This document shows positions 1-9,302 of a DNA stretch of 64,000 nucleotides, piece after piece. Source of the stretch: Bacteroidetes bacterium UBA1947 (GTDB lineage Bacteria; Bacteroidota; Bacteroidia; Chitinophagales; Chitinophagaceae). Within the stretch, counting starts at the first letter, position 1. Each line of letters starts with the position of its first letter. Location of the stretch: contig DDET01000068.1 in the NCBI GenBank assembly GCA_002336915.1, forward strand, positions 1 to 64,000. The letters are read 5' to 3'. A program made the translations under genes and the position numbers. Under the pieces are notes generated by a model. The model saw only the letters and a program-made list of their open reading frames with translations. It did no database searches and had not been told where the DNA came from.

Positions 1-200
1 GGTCTACCAAAATAATCAATATACTTATACATACAATACCTTATAATAAATTTATTTTTTTAACATTATTTTTTTAATCGAACTTTAATTTTCAGTTAAT
101 TTATCAAATAGCTAAACCTGCTTATCTCTAAGAACATTTTAAATGAAACCAATAATTTATGCTGCTAGAATAGATTTAATGAGATCAATTTTTAATTAAA

Positions 201-233
201 AAAGCGATCCGCGTAAATAACGCGGATCGCTTT
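201..233 (-). terminator. Rho-independent terminator of the giant Ig-repeat gene
   Basis: A perfect 13-bp stem (201-213 with 221-233, 7-nt loop) is followed on the minus strand by a run of T. It lies 26 bp past the stop codon of the minus-strand gene ending at 259. The first 200 bases of the window are very AT-rich and show no gene. Confidence 0.85.
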
Positions 234-258
234 AAATGTGAAATATTAAATAGTATAA

Positions 259-3200
259 CTATTGCTTGGTGATCTTGACTGTTTCTGTCCTTGCATCATC
301 GCTATACCTGAGCATATACATACCTGAAGCCAGGCCGCTCATGTCAACTGTAGCCTTGTTATTGTCCATATCAACACTGATGATGGTGCGGCCTGTGAGG
401 TCAGTCACTACAAGCTGGCTATTTGCTGCCCTGTTGCCATTGATACGCACATTAACCTTGTCCTGAACCGGGTTCGGGTAGGCTTCCACAGAGAAACCAT
501 CAGCACCATGCACGTTTGATACCGCGAGCGCAAAGTTGCTGCCGGTGTGTATGTAGAAACCACTGAAGCCGGTTACGGGGAATGTAATTACCCACCAATT
601 GTTAGCGATATCCCAGCTGACAGACGTTGGTATTATCAATTCTTCACCGCCGGAATAATTAGCAGGGGCATTACCTGCGCCATGGAATGTTGTGACTTTT
701 ACATTGCCATTGTCTGTTGCGAAACTTGGCAACAGTGGGTAGCCCATTGGCCCGGCAACAAGGTTATACGCATCAAATTCCGACTGATATGCATATAAGG
801 TAACTGTTGCAGTAGCATTTGCAGCGTTACTATCCGGCACGATATCGAAGTGACGTTGCACATATGGCTGGTTCCTGAATTTCTGTACGGTGTTGTCCAA
901 TGTAACTTTGACAGTAGTTAAGCCGGAAACTGCACTCGGGCCGGAAGGAACAACTGAAACCATAAGATCGCAATCGGTATAATTTATTTTATTGCTTGAT
1001 GGAGTTACTTTCACCGCATTTGTTTCTGTAGTACCGAGCGAACCTGCGAGGTACCCGCTATTGAACCAGGCCATAACACTCTGAGCGCTGGTATCTGTGT
1101 TTTTAGTAACACAGGCCGTGCTGGCCTCTACAATACAACTCACACTGTCTCCACCATTGAGCAGCAGATCTGTATACGTGGGACTATTGTTACCTATTGG
1201 GTTGCCGTTCTTCATCCAGTGATAGATAGGTGAAGGGCCGGCACCCGTAGCTGTTGCAGTGAAGGTGGCTGTAGAACCTGTACATATTATTGTACCTGGT
1301 GTAACTGATACAGAAACCGCAGGTGTAAACATTGGCGTAACAGTCATGTTATGCGTATTACTTGTAGCTGAAGCAGGAGAAGGGCAAAGATCATTGCTGA
1401 CCATCACACAATTGATCTGGTCGTTATTAACCAATCCCAGGTCGGTATATGTAGGCGTATTGCTGCCGACAGGCAGGCCGTTCTTCTTCCATTGGTAAAC
1501 CGGAGCGGGCCCCCCGTTCACGGGCGCGGCAGTAAATACTACTGTGGTGCCAAGGCATATAGAATCACCCGTATTCGAAGTTACGGAAACGCCCGGCGTT
1601 GTAATGGCATTCACGGTCATTAAAACAGTATTGCTTGTAACAGTTACAGGACTCACGCAAGGTGCGCTGCTGGTCATTGTACAGGCAATAACATCGTTGT
1701 TGTTAAGTGAGGGGTCGGTATAGGTTGGCTGATTAAGGCCTACTGGGTTACCGTTCTTGGTCCACTGGTAAAGAGGAGAAGGACCTGAGTAAGTTGTAGC
1801 TGCAGTATATGTTACGGCAGTTCCATTGCATATTGTTGCGCCCGGGCTAGCTGTTACTACAATAGTTGGCACATTCCCGGTTGTTATCGTCATTGTAATA
1901 AAGTTGCTGGTAACAACAGCAGGAGTAGCACAGGTAGCATTGCTGGTAACTGTACATGATACAACGTCAGTATTATTTAGTGTAGATGTAACATACGTTG
2001 GGTTTGTGCTCACGGGGTTACCGTTTACTTTCCATTGGTAAGTAGGGGTAGGCCCGCCATTTGTAAGTGAAGGCGTAAACGTAACGGGCGTGTTGGAACA
2101 AACTGTGGTGCCCGGGCTTGCTGTAATACCAAGTGTTGGTACCACGGTGTTATTTACGGTCATCGTTATTGGCGTGCTCGTGGCTGTGGTTGGTGTAGCA
2201 CAATTTGCATTACTTGTCAAAACACAGGTAATAACATCATTGTTAGCAAGAGTATTGTTTTGGTAGCTGGAGCTGGTGCTTACCGGGTTACCGTTCAGGT
2301 ACCATTGGTAACCTGGTGTGGGTCCGCCGTTGCTGGGTGTTGCCGTGAATGTTGCGTTTGAGCCGGAGCATATTACATTCCCCGGGTTAACTGTGGTTGT
2401 AATGCCCGGAGTCACGAGCGGATTCACGATCATAGTTATCGCATTGCTGGTGACCGTTACCGGTACAGCACAGTTGGCATTGCTTGTAAATACGCAGGTA
2501 ACTACATCACCGGTGGCAAAAGTATTGTTTGAATACGTAGTGCCGGTTCCAGCGGGGTTACCATTGAGCATCCATTGGTAAGTAGGTGATGGCCCGCCAT
2601 TAGTACCGGTAGCTACAAAGTTCACCATCGTGCCGGCACATATTGTATTGCCCGGGCTGGAGGCGATCGTGATACCTGGCGTCACCGATGGATAAACGGT
2701 CATTATGATATCATTGCTGGTAACTGTGGCCGGAATTGCACAACCGGAGCTGCTGGTCATAGTACAGGTAATATCATCAAGATCTGCTAATGAATTAGAA
2801 GTAAAAGTAGGCGTATTAGCTACAACCACATTATTCTTCTTCCACACATATGCAGGCGAAGGACCGCCATTGGTAATAGTAGCTGAGAAGGTAACGGATG
2901 TGCCGGCACATATTGTGCTGCTGGGACTAACGCTAATGCTTATGGTAGGCACTACCGTTGGTGTCACCGTCATCGTTATAGTATTGCTGGTAACGGTGGC
3001 AGGTGTAGCGCAGGTTGCATTACTTGTCACCGTGCAGGTTACATAATCACCGGTCACCCAGGTACTGCTGCTCCAGGTAGGTGAAGCCGACTGGAAAACA
3101 TTGTTCTTCTTCCAGCTATATGTCGGCGAAGGGCCGCCGTTTGTTAAGGTGGCAGAGAATGTAACGTTCGTGCCGGGGCAAATAGTATTTCCGGGATTTG

Positions 3201-4788
3201 CAGAAATACTTACCGTTGGTACCACAGTCGGGTTTACAGTCATTATAAGCGGGGCGCTCGTTACTGTTGTCGGGTTAGCACAGGGCGCATTACTTATTAT
3301 TGTACAGGTAATTGCATCGCCTGTAATAAGCACATTGTCCGTATAAGTCGGGCTGGTTCCTACGGGGTTGCCGTTCTTGTACCACTGGTATGTGGGGCCA
3401 GGTCCACCATTTGTAATATTAGGTGTAAATGTTACAGGCGTACCCAGGCATATGGTAGTACCGGGGTTGGCAGTAATCGTTATAGTAGGCACAAGGTTAG
3501 GATTGATGGTCATGGTGATCGTATTGCTGGTAGCCGTTGTAGGCACAGCGCAAGGCGCATTGCTAGTTATGGTACAAGTAACATTGTCATTATTATTAAG
3601 TGTCGAAGTTGAAAATGTAGGGTTGGTAGCTAATGGAACAGGTGTATTATTTACCTTCCACTGGTATGTGGGCGTAGGCCCTCCATTCGTGACAGTGGCG
3701 GTAAAAGTAACATTGGTACCTGCGCATACATTATTGCTCGGGCTTACCGTTATTACCACAGAGGGTGTAAGTTGCGGATTGATCGTAAGGTTGGTGCCGT
3801 TATCCGCGCCGGTAAAAGCAGTTGCTGTAGATACAGTACGTATCCTATAAGCTGTACCGCCAGGCTGTGCTGCAGGAATAGTGCAGGCTATTGCCCCGCT
3901 GGTCGAGGTACTCGTTACGATGCCTATCTGCGTTGGTGAGGCAAAAGATCCTAAAGCATCGCTCAGCTGAACCTTAAATTGGTTACCTGCTGAAAAAGCT
4001 AAATTAAAAGAAGAGTAGTTTACAGTAATGCCTGCACCTGCACACCATGGTGAGCCTGTAACAGTAGTAGTAATACCAACCAGCGGAAAACTATTTACAT
4101 AAGCAAAGATATTCTGCCACAGGTTCACACCCTGCGTATAAGGGGTCCAGTAATTGGGCTGCGTACATCCTCCGAAAAATACAATGCCATTACCCCAGGT
4201 CTTATAGCATAAGACAGGACGCACGTTTGCAGCATATGCAGCGTCGTACAGGAGCGGAGTTAATCCCGAGCCTGTAAGATAAGCATGCGCAAATGAGTTA
4301 CCGCTATAAGTGGGTGAAGTGGGTAAATATGGGCCCAGGAATATTTGATTGGCGGGAACAGTTGTAGCAACTGAATTACCATAACTTGGATAATTCAATG
4401 TCGTTCCGCTAAAACCCCATGTCTGGTTGCTGCCGTAGTTTGGTGCGGCATTCATAAACAAACGGCCACCATTGTTCACCCAGTTTTCGATCAGGGTAAT
4501 ATTGTTGTTAACAAAGGTGGGCATGTTGCTGTTCTGGTCGCTTCCCTCCAGCATAACGAATTGCGTAGAGGCTGCAAATATTGTGGCAGCAGGAGTAGAA
4601 AAGGTAGCCTGTATCCAGCCACCAGCACCAAATACGTTATTCATACAGGTTATGTTCTGCGTAGTGCCCCAGGGGTTAACATCCTGCACATAATAAGGCG
4701 TTGCCGATGCACCGTAACCAAACAGTGTAAAGAAAACAACGAGGGGAAATAGTTTAAAATAAGAGCGTACATTATTTTTCATAACCAA
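259..4788 (-). CDS. Giant T9SS-secreted protein with ten Ig/PKD-like repeats
   Basis: This is a 1509-aa predicted cell-surface or secreted protein. Residues 1-29 form a signal peptide. Residues ~30-230 resemble the class I glutamine-amidotransferase-like fold found at the start of some Bacteroidota surface proteins (a GGRLFM strand and a later GIVFFGG strand). From ~343 to ~1225 come ten near-identical repeats of about 88 aa. Each has a V/TP start, a conserved Cys (ICxG), a T/SNGGPxPxYxWxxN core, a second Cys (VxCxxTSNxxC) and TSNxxxMxV, consistent with Ig-like or PKD-like beta-sandwiches with paired cysteines. A ~190-aa module shared with the protein at 27034-29442 follows. From ~1429 the protein ends in a T9SS type A sorting domain (YPNP, VTDLTGR, GMYMLRY, KITKQ). 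The role is probably adhesion; no substrate can be named. Confidence 0.93.
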   Translation of the reverse strand: MVMKNNVRSYFKLFPLVVFFTLFGYGASATPYYVQDVNPWGTTQNITCMNNVFGAGGWIQATFSTPAATIFAASTQFVMLEGSDQNSNMPTFVNNNITLIENWVNNGGRLFMNAAPNYGSNQTWGFSGTTLNYPSYGNSVATTVPANQIFLGPYLPTSPTYSGNSFAHAYLTGSGLTPLLYDAAYAANVRPVLCYKTWGNGIVFFGGCTQPNYWTPYTQGVNLWQNIFAYVNSFPLVGITTTVTGSPWCAGAGITVNYSSFNLAFSAGNQFKVQLSDALGSFASPTQIGIVTSTSTSGAIACTIPAAQPGGTAYRIRTVSTATAFTGADNGTNLTINPQLTPSVVITVSPSNNVCAGTNVTFTATVTNGGPTPTYQWKVNNTPVPLATNPTFSTSTLNNNDNVTCTITSNAPCAVPTTATSNTITMTINPNLVPTITITANPGTTICLGTPVTFTPNITNGGPGPTYQWYKNGNPVGTSPTYTDNVLITGDAITCTIISNAPCANPTTVTSAPLIMTVNPTVVPTVSISANPGNTICPGTNVTFSATLTNGGPSPTYSWKKNNVFQSASPTWSSSTWVTGDYVTCTVTSNATCATPATVTSNTITMTVTPTVVPTISISVSPSSTICAGTSVTFSATITNGGPSPAYVWKKNNVVVANTPTFTSNSLADLDDITCTMTSSSGCAIPATVTSNDIIMTVYPSVTPGITIASSPGNTICAGTMVNFVATGTNGGPSPTYQWMLNGNPAGTGTTYSNNTFATGDVVTCVFTSNANCAVPVTVTSNAITMIVNPLVTPGITTTVNPGNVICSGSNATFTATPSNGGPTPGYQWYLNGNPVSTSSSYQNNTLANNDVITCVLTSNANCATPTTATSTPITMTVNNTVVPTLGITASPGTTVCSNTPVTFTPSLTNGGPTPTYQWKVNGNPVSTNPTYVTSTLNNTDVVSCTVTSNATCATPAVVTSNFITMTITTGNVPTIVVTASPGATICNGTAVTYTAATTYSGPSPLYQWTKNGNPVGLNQPTYTDPSLNNNDVIACTMTSSAPCVSPVTVTSNTVLMTVNAITTPGVSVTSNTGDSICLGTTVVFTAAPVNGGPAPVYQWKKNGLPVGSNTPTYTDLGLVNNDQINCVMVSNDLCPSPASATSNTHNMTVTPMFTPAVSVSVTPGTIICTGSTATFTATATGAGPSPIYHWMKNGNPIGNNSPTYTDLLLNGGDSVSCIVEASTACVTKNTDTSAQSVMAWFNSGYLAGSLGTTETNAVKVTPSSNKINYTDCDLMVSVVPSGPSAVSGLTTVKVTLDNTVQKFRNQPYVQRHFDIVPDSNAANATATVTLYAYQSEFDAYNLVAGPMGYPLLPSFATDNGNVKVTTFHGAGNAPANYSGGEELIIPTSVSWDIANNWWVITFPVTGFSGFYIHTGSNFALAVSNVHGADGFSVEAYPNPVQDKVNVRINGNRAANSQLVVTDLTGRTIISVDMDNNKATVDMSGLASGMYMLRYSDDARTETVKITKQ
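1090..3765 (-). repeat. Ten tandem in-frame repeats of about 265 bp (Ig-like modules)
   Basis: The central part of the giant surface gene is ten tandem units recognisable at DNA level by the recurring complement of NGGPxPxYxW and TSNxI/xMTV. The units are similar but not identical, so the array is old enough to have diverged. It could still recombine or collapse in assembly. Confidence 0.85.
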
Positions 4789-5402
4789 AGATTAATTTGC
4801 GATCGTACAAACTGTTAAAGTTTAACGAAAATAACAAAACATCTTATATATGCAATGAATTAAAACGCAGTTTTTTTCATTTTCCAATAAACATTTGATT
4901 ATCAATATATTATATCAAAATAGGTAAACATCAACTTCTGATATTGGTTTAAATTATCATATTTTATCTTAAGTACCATATTCCCAAAAGTTAAAAGAGC
5001 AAAAAGGGGAAATGTATGTCGTTTTTCTAAGCTTTATTGGAATATGGCATTGGGTAGTAAAAAAAATATGGAAGGGTACCCAAGATTTTTCAATGCTACT
5101 ACGTCTTTCTATTAAGAGACGCGCAATTAAAGTTTTTTTACAGGGCCCTGCAAAAATACTGTAACGGAAAAAAACAAACCAATGAAAAACAGGAAAATGT
5201 ATTTGTATCGCATTTGCTCAAAAGCCAGCCCCATTATAAATGCAGCCTCATTCTTGAGTTTAAGGCCGCAAAAACCCTTAAGATTATTATTTTATACAAT
5301 ACGAAAACACAGGATAATGTAATTAAAAAAACGCGCTTATCCAAGCCTATTTCATGGAAAGTTTTTATTAACTTACTTAGGACGTGTATTAGAAAACAAA
5401 AA
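4789..5402. other. AT-rich intergenic region between divergent genes
   Basis: About 610 bp separates the minus-strand giant surface gene from the plus-strand sigma factor, so it should hold both promoters. The sigma-factor frame is open upstream to a TTG near 5214. That stretch lacks internal ATG codons and does not resemble sigma-factor sequence. No RNA gene or clear hairpin was found. Confidence 0.5.
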
Positions 5403-5981
5403 ATGCCCTCATATTCTGAACAGGAAATAATAGAAGGGTGCCGCAAAAGGGACCGTACGTTGCAGGAACATCTGTACAAAGTGTACTATAGCATGTTCCT
5501 CAAGGTATGTGCAAGGTATGCGAAAGATATGCAGGATGCAGAGCAATTATTGAATGACGGTTTTCTAAAGGTATTTCTCAACGTACACAGTTATAAAAAC
5601 AAAGGCTCTTTCGAAGGATGGATGAGGCGCATAATGGTTAATACTTGCCTGGACCATTTAAGAAGTAATTACCTGAAAGACTCGATGATAATGCATATCA
5701 ATGCACTACCCCCTGTTGAAAAAGGGGCAGTGAACAACAGCGGATTGGAAAACATGGAGTTTAAAGAGCTGTTGGCGCTCATCCAATCCTTGCCTGTAAT
5801 GACCCGTACCGTTTTCAACCTGTATGTATTCGAGGGTTATAATCATAAAGAGATCGCAAAAAACCTGGAAATAAGTGAGAAGACATCGCACTGGCATGTA
5901 CACCAGGCCAGGGAGATACTTCAGAAGAAAATAAAAAAAAATGAATCGCAAAAAGTGATGTATGAAAGCAAACGAATTTGA
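5403..5981 (+). CDS. ECF-type sigma-70 family RNA polymerase sigma factor
   Basis: This 192-aa protein has the two-domain layout of ECF sigma factors. Region 2 spans ~25-92 (DAEQLLNDGFLKVF, then GSFEGWMRRIMVNTCLDHLR). Region 4 spans ~120-175, with a helix-turn-helix (FEGYNHKEIAKNLEIS followed by HVHQAREIL). The start is the first ATG of the frame; the open frame further upstream only offers a TTG and non-homologous sequence. The last 20 bp overlap the start of the next gene, so the two are very likely translationally coupled. The overlap suggests the downstream membrane protein senses for or restrains this factor. Target promoters are unknown. Confidence 0.95.
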   Translation: MPSYSEQEIIEGCRKRDRTLQEHLYKVYYSMFLKVCARYAKDMQDAEQLLNDGFLKVFLNVHSYKNKGSFEGWMRRIMVNTCLDHLRSNYLKDSMIMHINALPPVEKGAVNNSGLENMEFKELLALIQSLPVMTRTVFNLYVFEGYNHKEIAKNLEISEKTSHWHVHQAREILQKKIKKNESQKVMYESKRI

Positions 5982-7194
5982 TAAAGCAATTCGCCATTCC
6001 TATGATCAGGGCAGTTTCGACTACGATCCTGCCAAATGGGAAAATATGGCGCAGCAGCTAAACGATGCTGAAAGCAAAAGGAAAAGCCTCGCATGGCTGC
6101 CTTTTATCAGCTACGCTGCCTCCATATTATTTATGGTGAGCATTGGTGCTTTTTTGATGCGTACAAATGCACCACAAGAGAAGGTAGCTGCAAATAATTC
6201 CTCGTCCGAAAGGGATATGAAGGTTGCCCAAACTCATGTTAAACAGGAAGTGGCCTGGCAAAATAATGCCGGTAACAAAGCTGTGAGCGAGCCAATACAA
6301 AATGCAGGCACAAAAAAAGCCATTGCACCAGTACATGAGCCTTTATTACAGGCGCAGAGCCCTGTTCTAGCTGTAGTTATGCCACAGGACGATGAAAACA
6401 TCATGGATGCCTCTTTCGCCTTTGTGCAGACTGTTTCACAACCCGTTTTGCGGAAAGCTCCCAGGTATGTAGATTTTAATAACTACGCTTATGAGCCTGA
6501 AAGAACAGAAGAAACCACAAGAACGATTATCAGTGTGACCGGCGGCCTTAACTACGGCGGTGCAAACAGTGGATATGCCATGGGATTTACCGCTCATCAA
6601 AAACTTGGCGAAAATATCTTTTTTGAAGGTGATGTGGCTTTTGTAAATAACCTAAGCGGCAAAAAGACCGAATTTATTACCGAGGGATATACGCCTACAA
6701 CAACAACTACCACCACTACTACATCTTCACTCGGAGGCAGTACTTCAGGTTCTGCTGCAGGCACCGCTGCCAGGGGCGCCCATAACACAGCAGCCAGGCC
6801 ATCCGGCACTACGCCAACTTATGAAGAAACCACCGTTACCACCACCACTACAGACCCCGTTAAGGGCAACCACTATAACTTGTACTATGCGCAGGTTACA
6901 CCCACTATAGGATATAACGTATTTAAAAACCTGGCCCTTTCAGGCGGAGCAGATGTGCAACGCTTACTGCAAAGCGATAAGCTAATGACCGTAACCCAAA
7001 ATGTAGAGGATGCAAAACACCTCCCTTCATACGACCTGGGATTTGTAGGTAAAACAGAATATGCTATTTCAAAAGAAGTAAAAGCTACTGTTTACTATAG
7101 GCACGGCCTCAACAACGCTGTAAGTGGTTCTGATAAATACATCGACCGCAACTATATACAGTTCCAGCTGAAATTCTCAATATTAAACAGGTAG
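5962..7194 (+). CDS. Membrane-anchored protein with C-terminal outer-membrane beta-barrel-like domain, sigma-factor partner
   Basis: In this 410-aa protein residues 1-44 are hydrophilic with a conserved-looking FDYDPAKWENM patch, and ~45-67 form one membrane helix. Residues ~68-185 are a low-complexity linker. From ~186 to the end there are alternating aromatic/hydrophobic strands and a final FQLKFSIL strand, as in outer-membrane beta-barrel proteins. A Thr-rich insert begins near residue 245 (ten Thr in a row, then Gly/Ser/Ala). The gene starts inside the sigma-factor gene, which argues for joint function: the short N-terminus could bind the sigma factor. No classical zinc anti-sigma motif is visible. 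The anti-sigma role is inferred from position only. Confidence 0.8.
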   Translation: MKANEFDKAIRHSYDQGSFDYDPAKWENMAQQLNDAESKRKSLAWLPFISYAASILFMVSIGAFLMRTNAPQEKVAANNSSSERDMKVAQTHVKQEVAWQNNAGNKAVSEPIQNAGTKKAIAPVHEPLLQAQSPVLAVVMPQDDENIMDASFAFVQTVSQPVLRKAPRYVDFNNYAYEPERTEETTRTIISVTGGLNYGGANSGYAMGFTAHQKLGENIFFEGDVAFVNNLSGKKTEFITEGYTPTTTTTTTTTSSLGGSTSGSAAGTAARGAHNTAARPSGTTPTYEETTVTTTTTDPVKGNHYNLYYAQVTPTIGYNVFKNLALSGGADVQRLLQSDKLMTVTQNVEDAKHLPSYDLGFVGKTEYAISKEVKATVYYRHGLNNAVSGSDKYIDRNYIQFQLKFSILNR

Positions 7195-7218
7195 AATACC
7201 CCTTTTCTATATTATGTA

Positions 7219-7241
7219 AAAAGGCGCTCTAAGCGCCTTTT
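7219..7241 (+). terminator. Terminator after the sigma-factor operon
   Basis: A 10-bp stem AAAAGGCGCT/AGCGCCTTTT with a 3-nt loop ends in TTTTTA, 25 bp after the stop codon at 7194. The A-rich left arm means it could also act on the converging minus-strand gene. Confidence 0.85.
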
Positions 7242-7260
7242 TACTTTCCCTGTGTTCGGC

Positions 7261-7944
7261 TTAAGAAGGTATTGGCTCATTAAGCGCCGCACGGATGCCG
7301 GCCCACCTGTCAGCATGTAATTCTGTTTCTGCGATATTCATTACCATATTCACCAGGGGTTCCGGCGCACCGCCGCTTATTGCCTTCAGAAACGTCGTGA
7401 TCTCCGTATCGTTACAGCTACGCATCATCCATGTAAAATTCACTACTGCCTTATCGGGAGGAACGCTACCGGCTATCTTCTGGTTGATCGCCCCTATATC
7501 CCCATCTGTATACTTTGCCCACAATGTTTCGTTCAATGCCGTCTCTTCCTTGTTCATGTGCTGCAGGTTGAAGGCTATGAATTCATTGAATGCATAAAAC
7601 ACGCTATTACCTGCTATGATCCTTTCAGTCGGCGTTTTGGCTTCTTTATATTCAGCTATACGATCGCGAAGCGCCGCACCAAGTTTTCTGTCGGTTATGT
7701 GCTCCTGCTCAAAACTCCGCGCAAGCCCGGGGTTAACATCCGTAATATTAGCCAGTATATGATGATCCTCGTGGTCGGCATGGTCATCAAATAGCTCCAG
7801 CACCCTTTCTGCCTTTGCCAGCACGGGCAGCATGCTTGAAACATCAGCAAAATTCACATGCTGCATATGTGCTGCGGTATCGTATAACATTGCCCTCAAA
7901 GCCTTGTGTATCATGGCAAATCCGTTAAAGCGAAGTGTTTCCAT
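7261..7944 (-). CDS. Hemerythrin-like domain protein
   Basis: This 227-aa, all-helical soluble protein carries the His/Glu pattern of hemerythrin-like four-helix bundles: H13 in the first helix, H55/H58/E59/H61/H62 (DDHADHEDHH), E81-H82 (QEH), and later NLQHMNKEE. These could bind a di-iron centre that senses or stores oxygen or reactive nitrogen. There is no partner domain (no F-box, no signalling output). It is a single-gene unit converging on the sigma-factor operon. The family assignment is good; the ligand and role are inference. Confidence 0.85.
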   Translation of the reverse strand: METLRFNGFAMIHKALRAMLYDTAAHMQHVNFADVSSMLPVLAKAERVLELFDDHADHEDHHILANITDVNPGLARSFEQEHITDRKLGAALRDRIAEYKEAKTPTERIIAGNSVFYAFNEFIAFNLQHMNKEETALNETLWAKYTDGDIGAINQKIAGSVPPDKAVVNFTWMMRSCNDTEITTFLKAISGGAPEPLVNMVMNIAETELHADRWAGIRAALNEPIPS

Positions 7945-8093
7945 ATGTTATGTTTTAGACAGGCAAAATTAATTACCGGCGTTTTACTAACAATATTGAT
8001 CTGTTGTATTTTTCTTAAGATTGGCTTCAATTGCCCGGAAATCATCATGCTAGCGTAATTATCTGTATTTTTAGCGCCGGAAATCATAGCTAC

Positions 8094-9203
8094 ATGAAGA
8101 AATTTTTACTGCCATTATTATTACTGGCTACGACTGGTGCTGCATTCGGGCAGGCAGGAACAAAGCATAACAGGGGTATTTTGTCCGAAGGGGATGATCG
8201 CTCGTATATAAGCTGCAGGCCGCTTTCGCATTTAGCTGCAAAAAGCACTACACTTAGCGATACAATGTATTACTACAACAATAGTGATACACTCCTTTTT
8301 GATTCATCAGTAGCCCTGAAATATGACGGTATAACACCAAACGACTCGGGTTACCTGTTCGGGAGCAATACATATGGCGACAATGCATTTGCCGAGATGT
8401 ATGATTTCACATGGGGACAGGATACGCTAATAAATGTGCTGGGTGTGATCAGTTCATGGTCTGGCCATATCAGCCCGTCTTCCAACGATTCGGTGGACTT
8501 TCATGTATGGGGGCTGGATCCTGCCAGGTACCAGTTGGATACAAATGTTTATGCCTGGAATTTCCCCGGAGCATCATTGGGAGATAAAAAAGTACCGCTT
8601 ACCGGCCTGCACACCACCGGCAACCAATTGACCACCACCTTTTTTGATACTCCTGTATACAGTATACACGGCAATTTTTATGTGGGATATAGTTATGAGC
8701 CCGATTCCCTGGACGGTGATACTATAGCACTGCGATCCACAGCAAATCATAAGGGGCAAGGCACGGGCCAATACCAGCTGGACCAAACTGATACTTTGCT
8801 CATTACCCGGAATGCAATAAGGGAAAGCGATGGTTACTGGTATGATGTCTACAACGATTATGACTATAATGTTAACCTTTCCCTGGTGCCTATCTTCCAG
8901 GTGCGCAGTGTTACGGGACTGTATGGCATAAGTAAAAGCGGCCTTACAATGCTGGGCACCTCGCCCAATCCTGCAGTAAATAATACCAACATCAATTTTG
9001 CCCTGCAGTCGCCTGCAACCATAAGCATACAGATCACCGATCTTAACGGACGGATAATGAATACGATAGAGCAGCCAGGCCTTGAAACAGGCAACCACTC
9101 AGTGACAATTCCATTGACCGAGTATGCCGCCGGCAACTATATTTATATCCTGCGAAGCAGCAGGGGCGCAGCTATGGCAGGCATCTTCAGCATTGTGAAA
9201 TAA
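8094..9203 (+). CDS. T9SS-sorted secreted protein, function unknown
   Basis: This 369-aa protein starts at the ATG giving a clean signal peptide (MKKFLLPLLLLATTGAAFGQ); the frame is open further upstream without a plausible leader. The middle (~25-285) is beta-rich and Asp/Thr/Tyr-rich with no family I recognise. The C-terminal ~75 residues are a T9SS type A sorting domain (GTSPNPAVNNTNINF, ITDLNGRIM, AGNYIYIL, FSIVK). It is monocistronic with its own terminator. It is probably released or anchored at the cell surface. Confidence 0.88.
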   Translation: MKKFLLPLLLLATTGAAFGQAGTKHNRGILSEGDDRSYISCRPLSHLAAKSTTLSDTMYYYNNSDTLLFDSSVALKYDGITPNDSGYLFGSNTYGDNAFAEMYDFTWGQDTLINVLGVISSWSGHISPSSNDSVDFHVWGLDPARYQLDTNVYAWNFPGASLGDKKVPLTGLHTTGNQLTTTFFDTPVYSIHGNFYVGYSYEPDSLDGDTIALRSTANHKGQGTGQYQLDQTDTLLITRNAIRESDGYWYDVYNDYDYNVNLSLVPIFQVRSVTGLYGISKSGLTMLGTSPNPAVNNTNINFALQSPATISIQITDLNGRIMNTIEQPGLETGNHSVTIPLTEYAAGNYIYILRSSRGAAMAGIFSIVK

Positions 9204-9216
9204 ACCTAATTCACTT

Positions 9217-9256
9217 AAAATGCGGCTGTATCCAATGAGGGAAACAGCCGCATTTT
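9217..9256 (+). terminator. Rho-independent terminator
   Basis: A 13-bp perfect stem (9217-9229 with 9244-9256) is followed by CTTTTTT, just after the stop codon at 9203. Confidence 0.9.
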
Positions 9257-9302
9257 CTTTTTTACCAAATGGATATTATGTACTTTTATAAAAAATTAGG
9301 CT

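Noticed and set aside
1090..3765. Regular repeats considered as a CRISPR-like or satellite array
   Set aside because: The ~265-bp units are in frame throughout and encode Ig-like modules; there are no short identical repeats with unique spacers.
3368..3850. Plus-strand open frames within the giant surface gene
   Set aside because: They lie opposite the Ig repeats, encode Val/Leu-rich low-complexity chains, and recur at the same offset in several repeats; they are antisense shadows.
5214..5402. Upstream extension of the sigma factor
   Set aside because: It needs a TTG start, lacks sigma-factor similarity and is AT-rich; the ATG at 5403 gives the standard ECF length.
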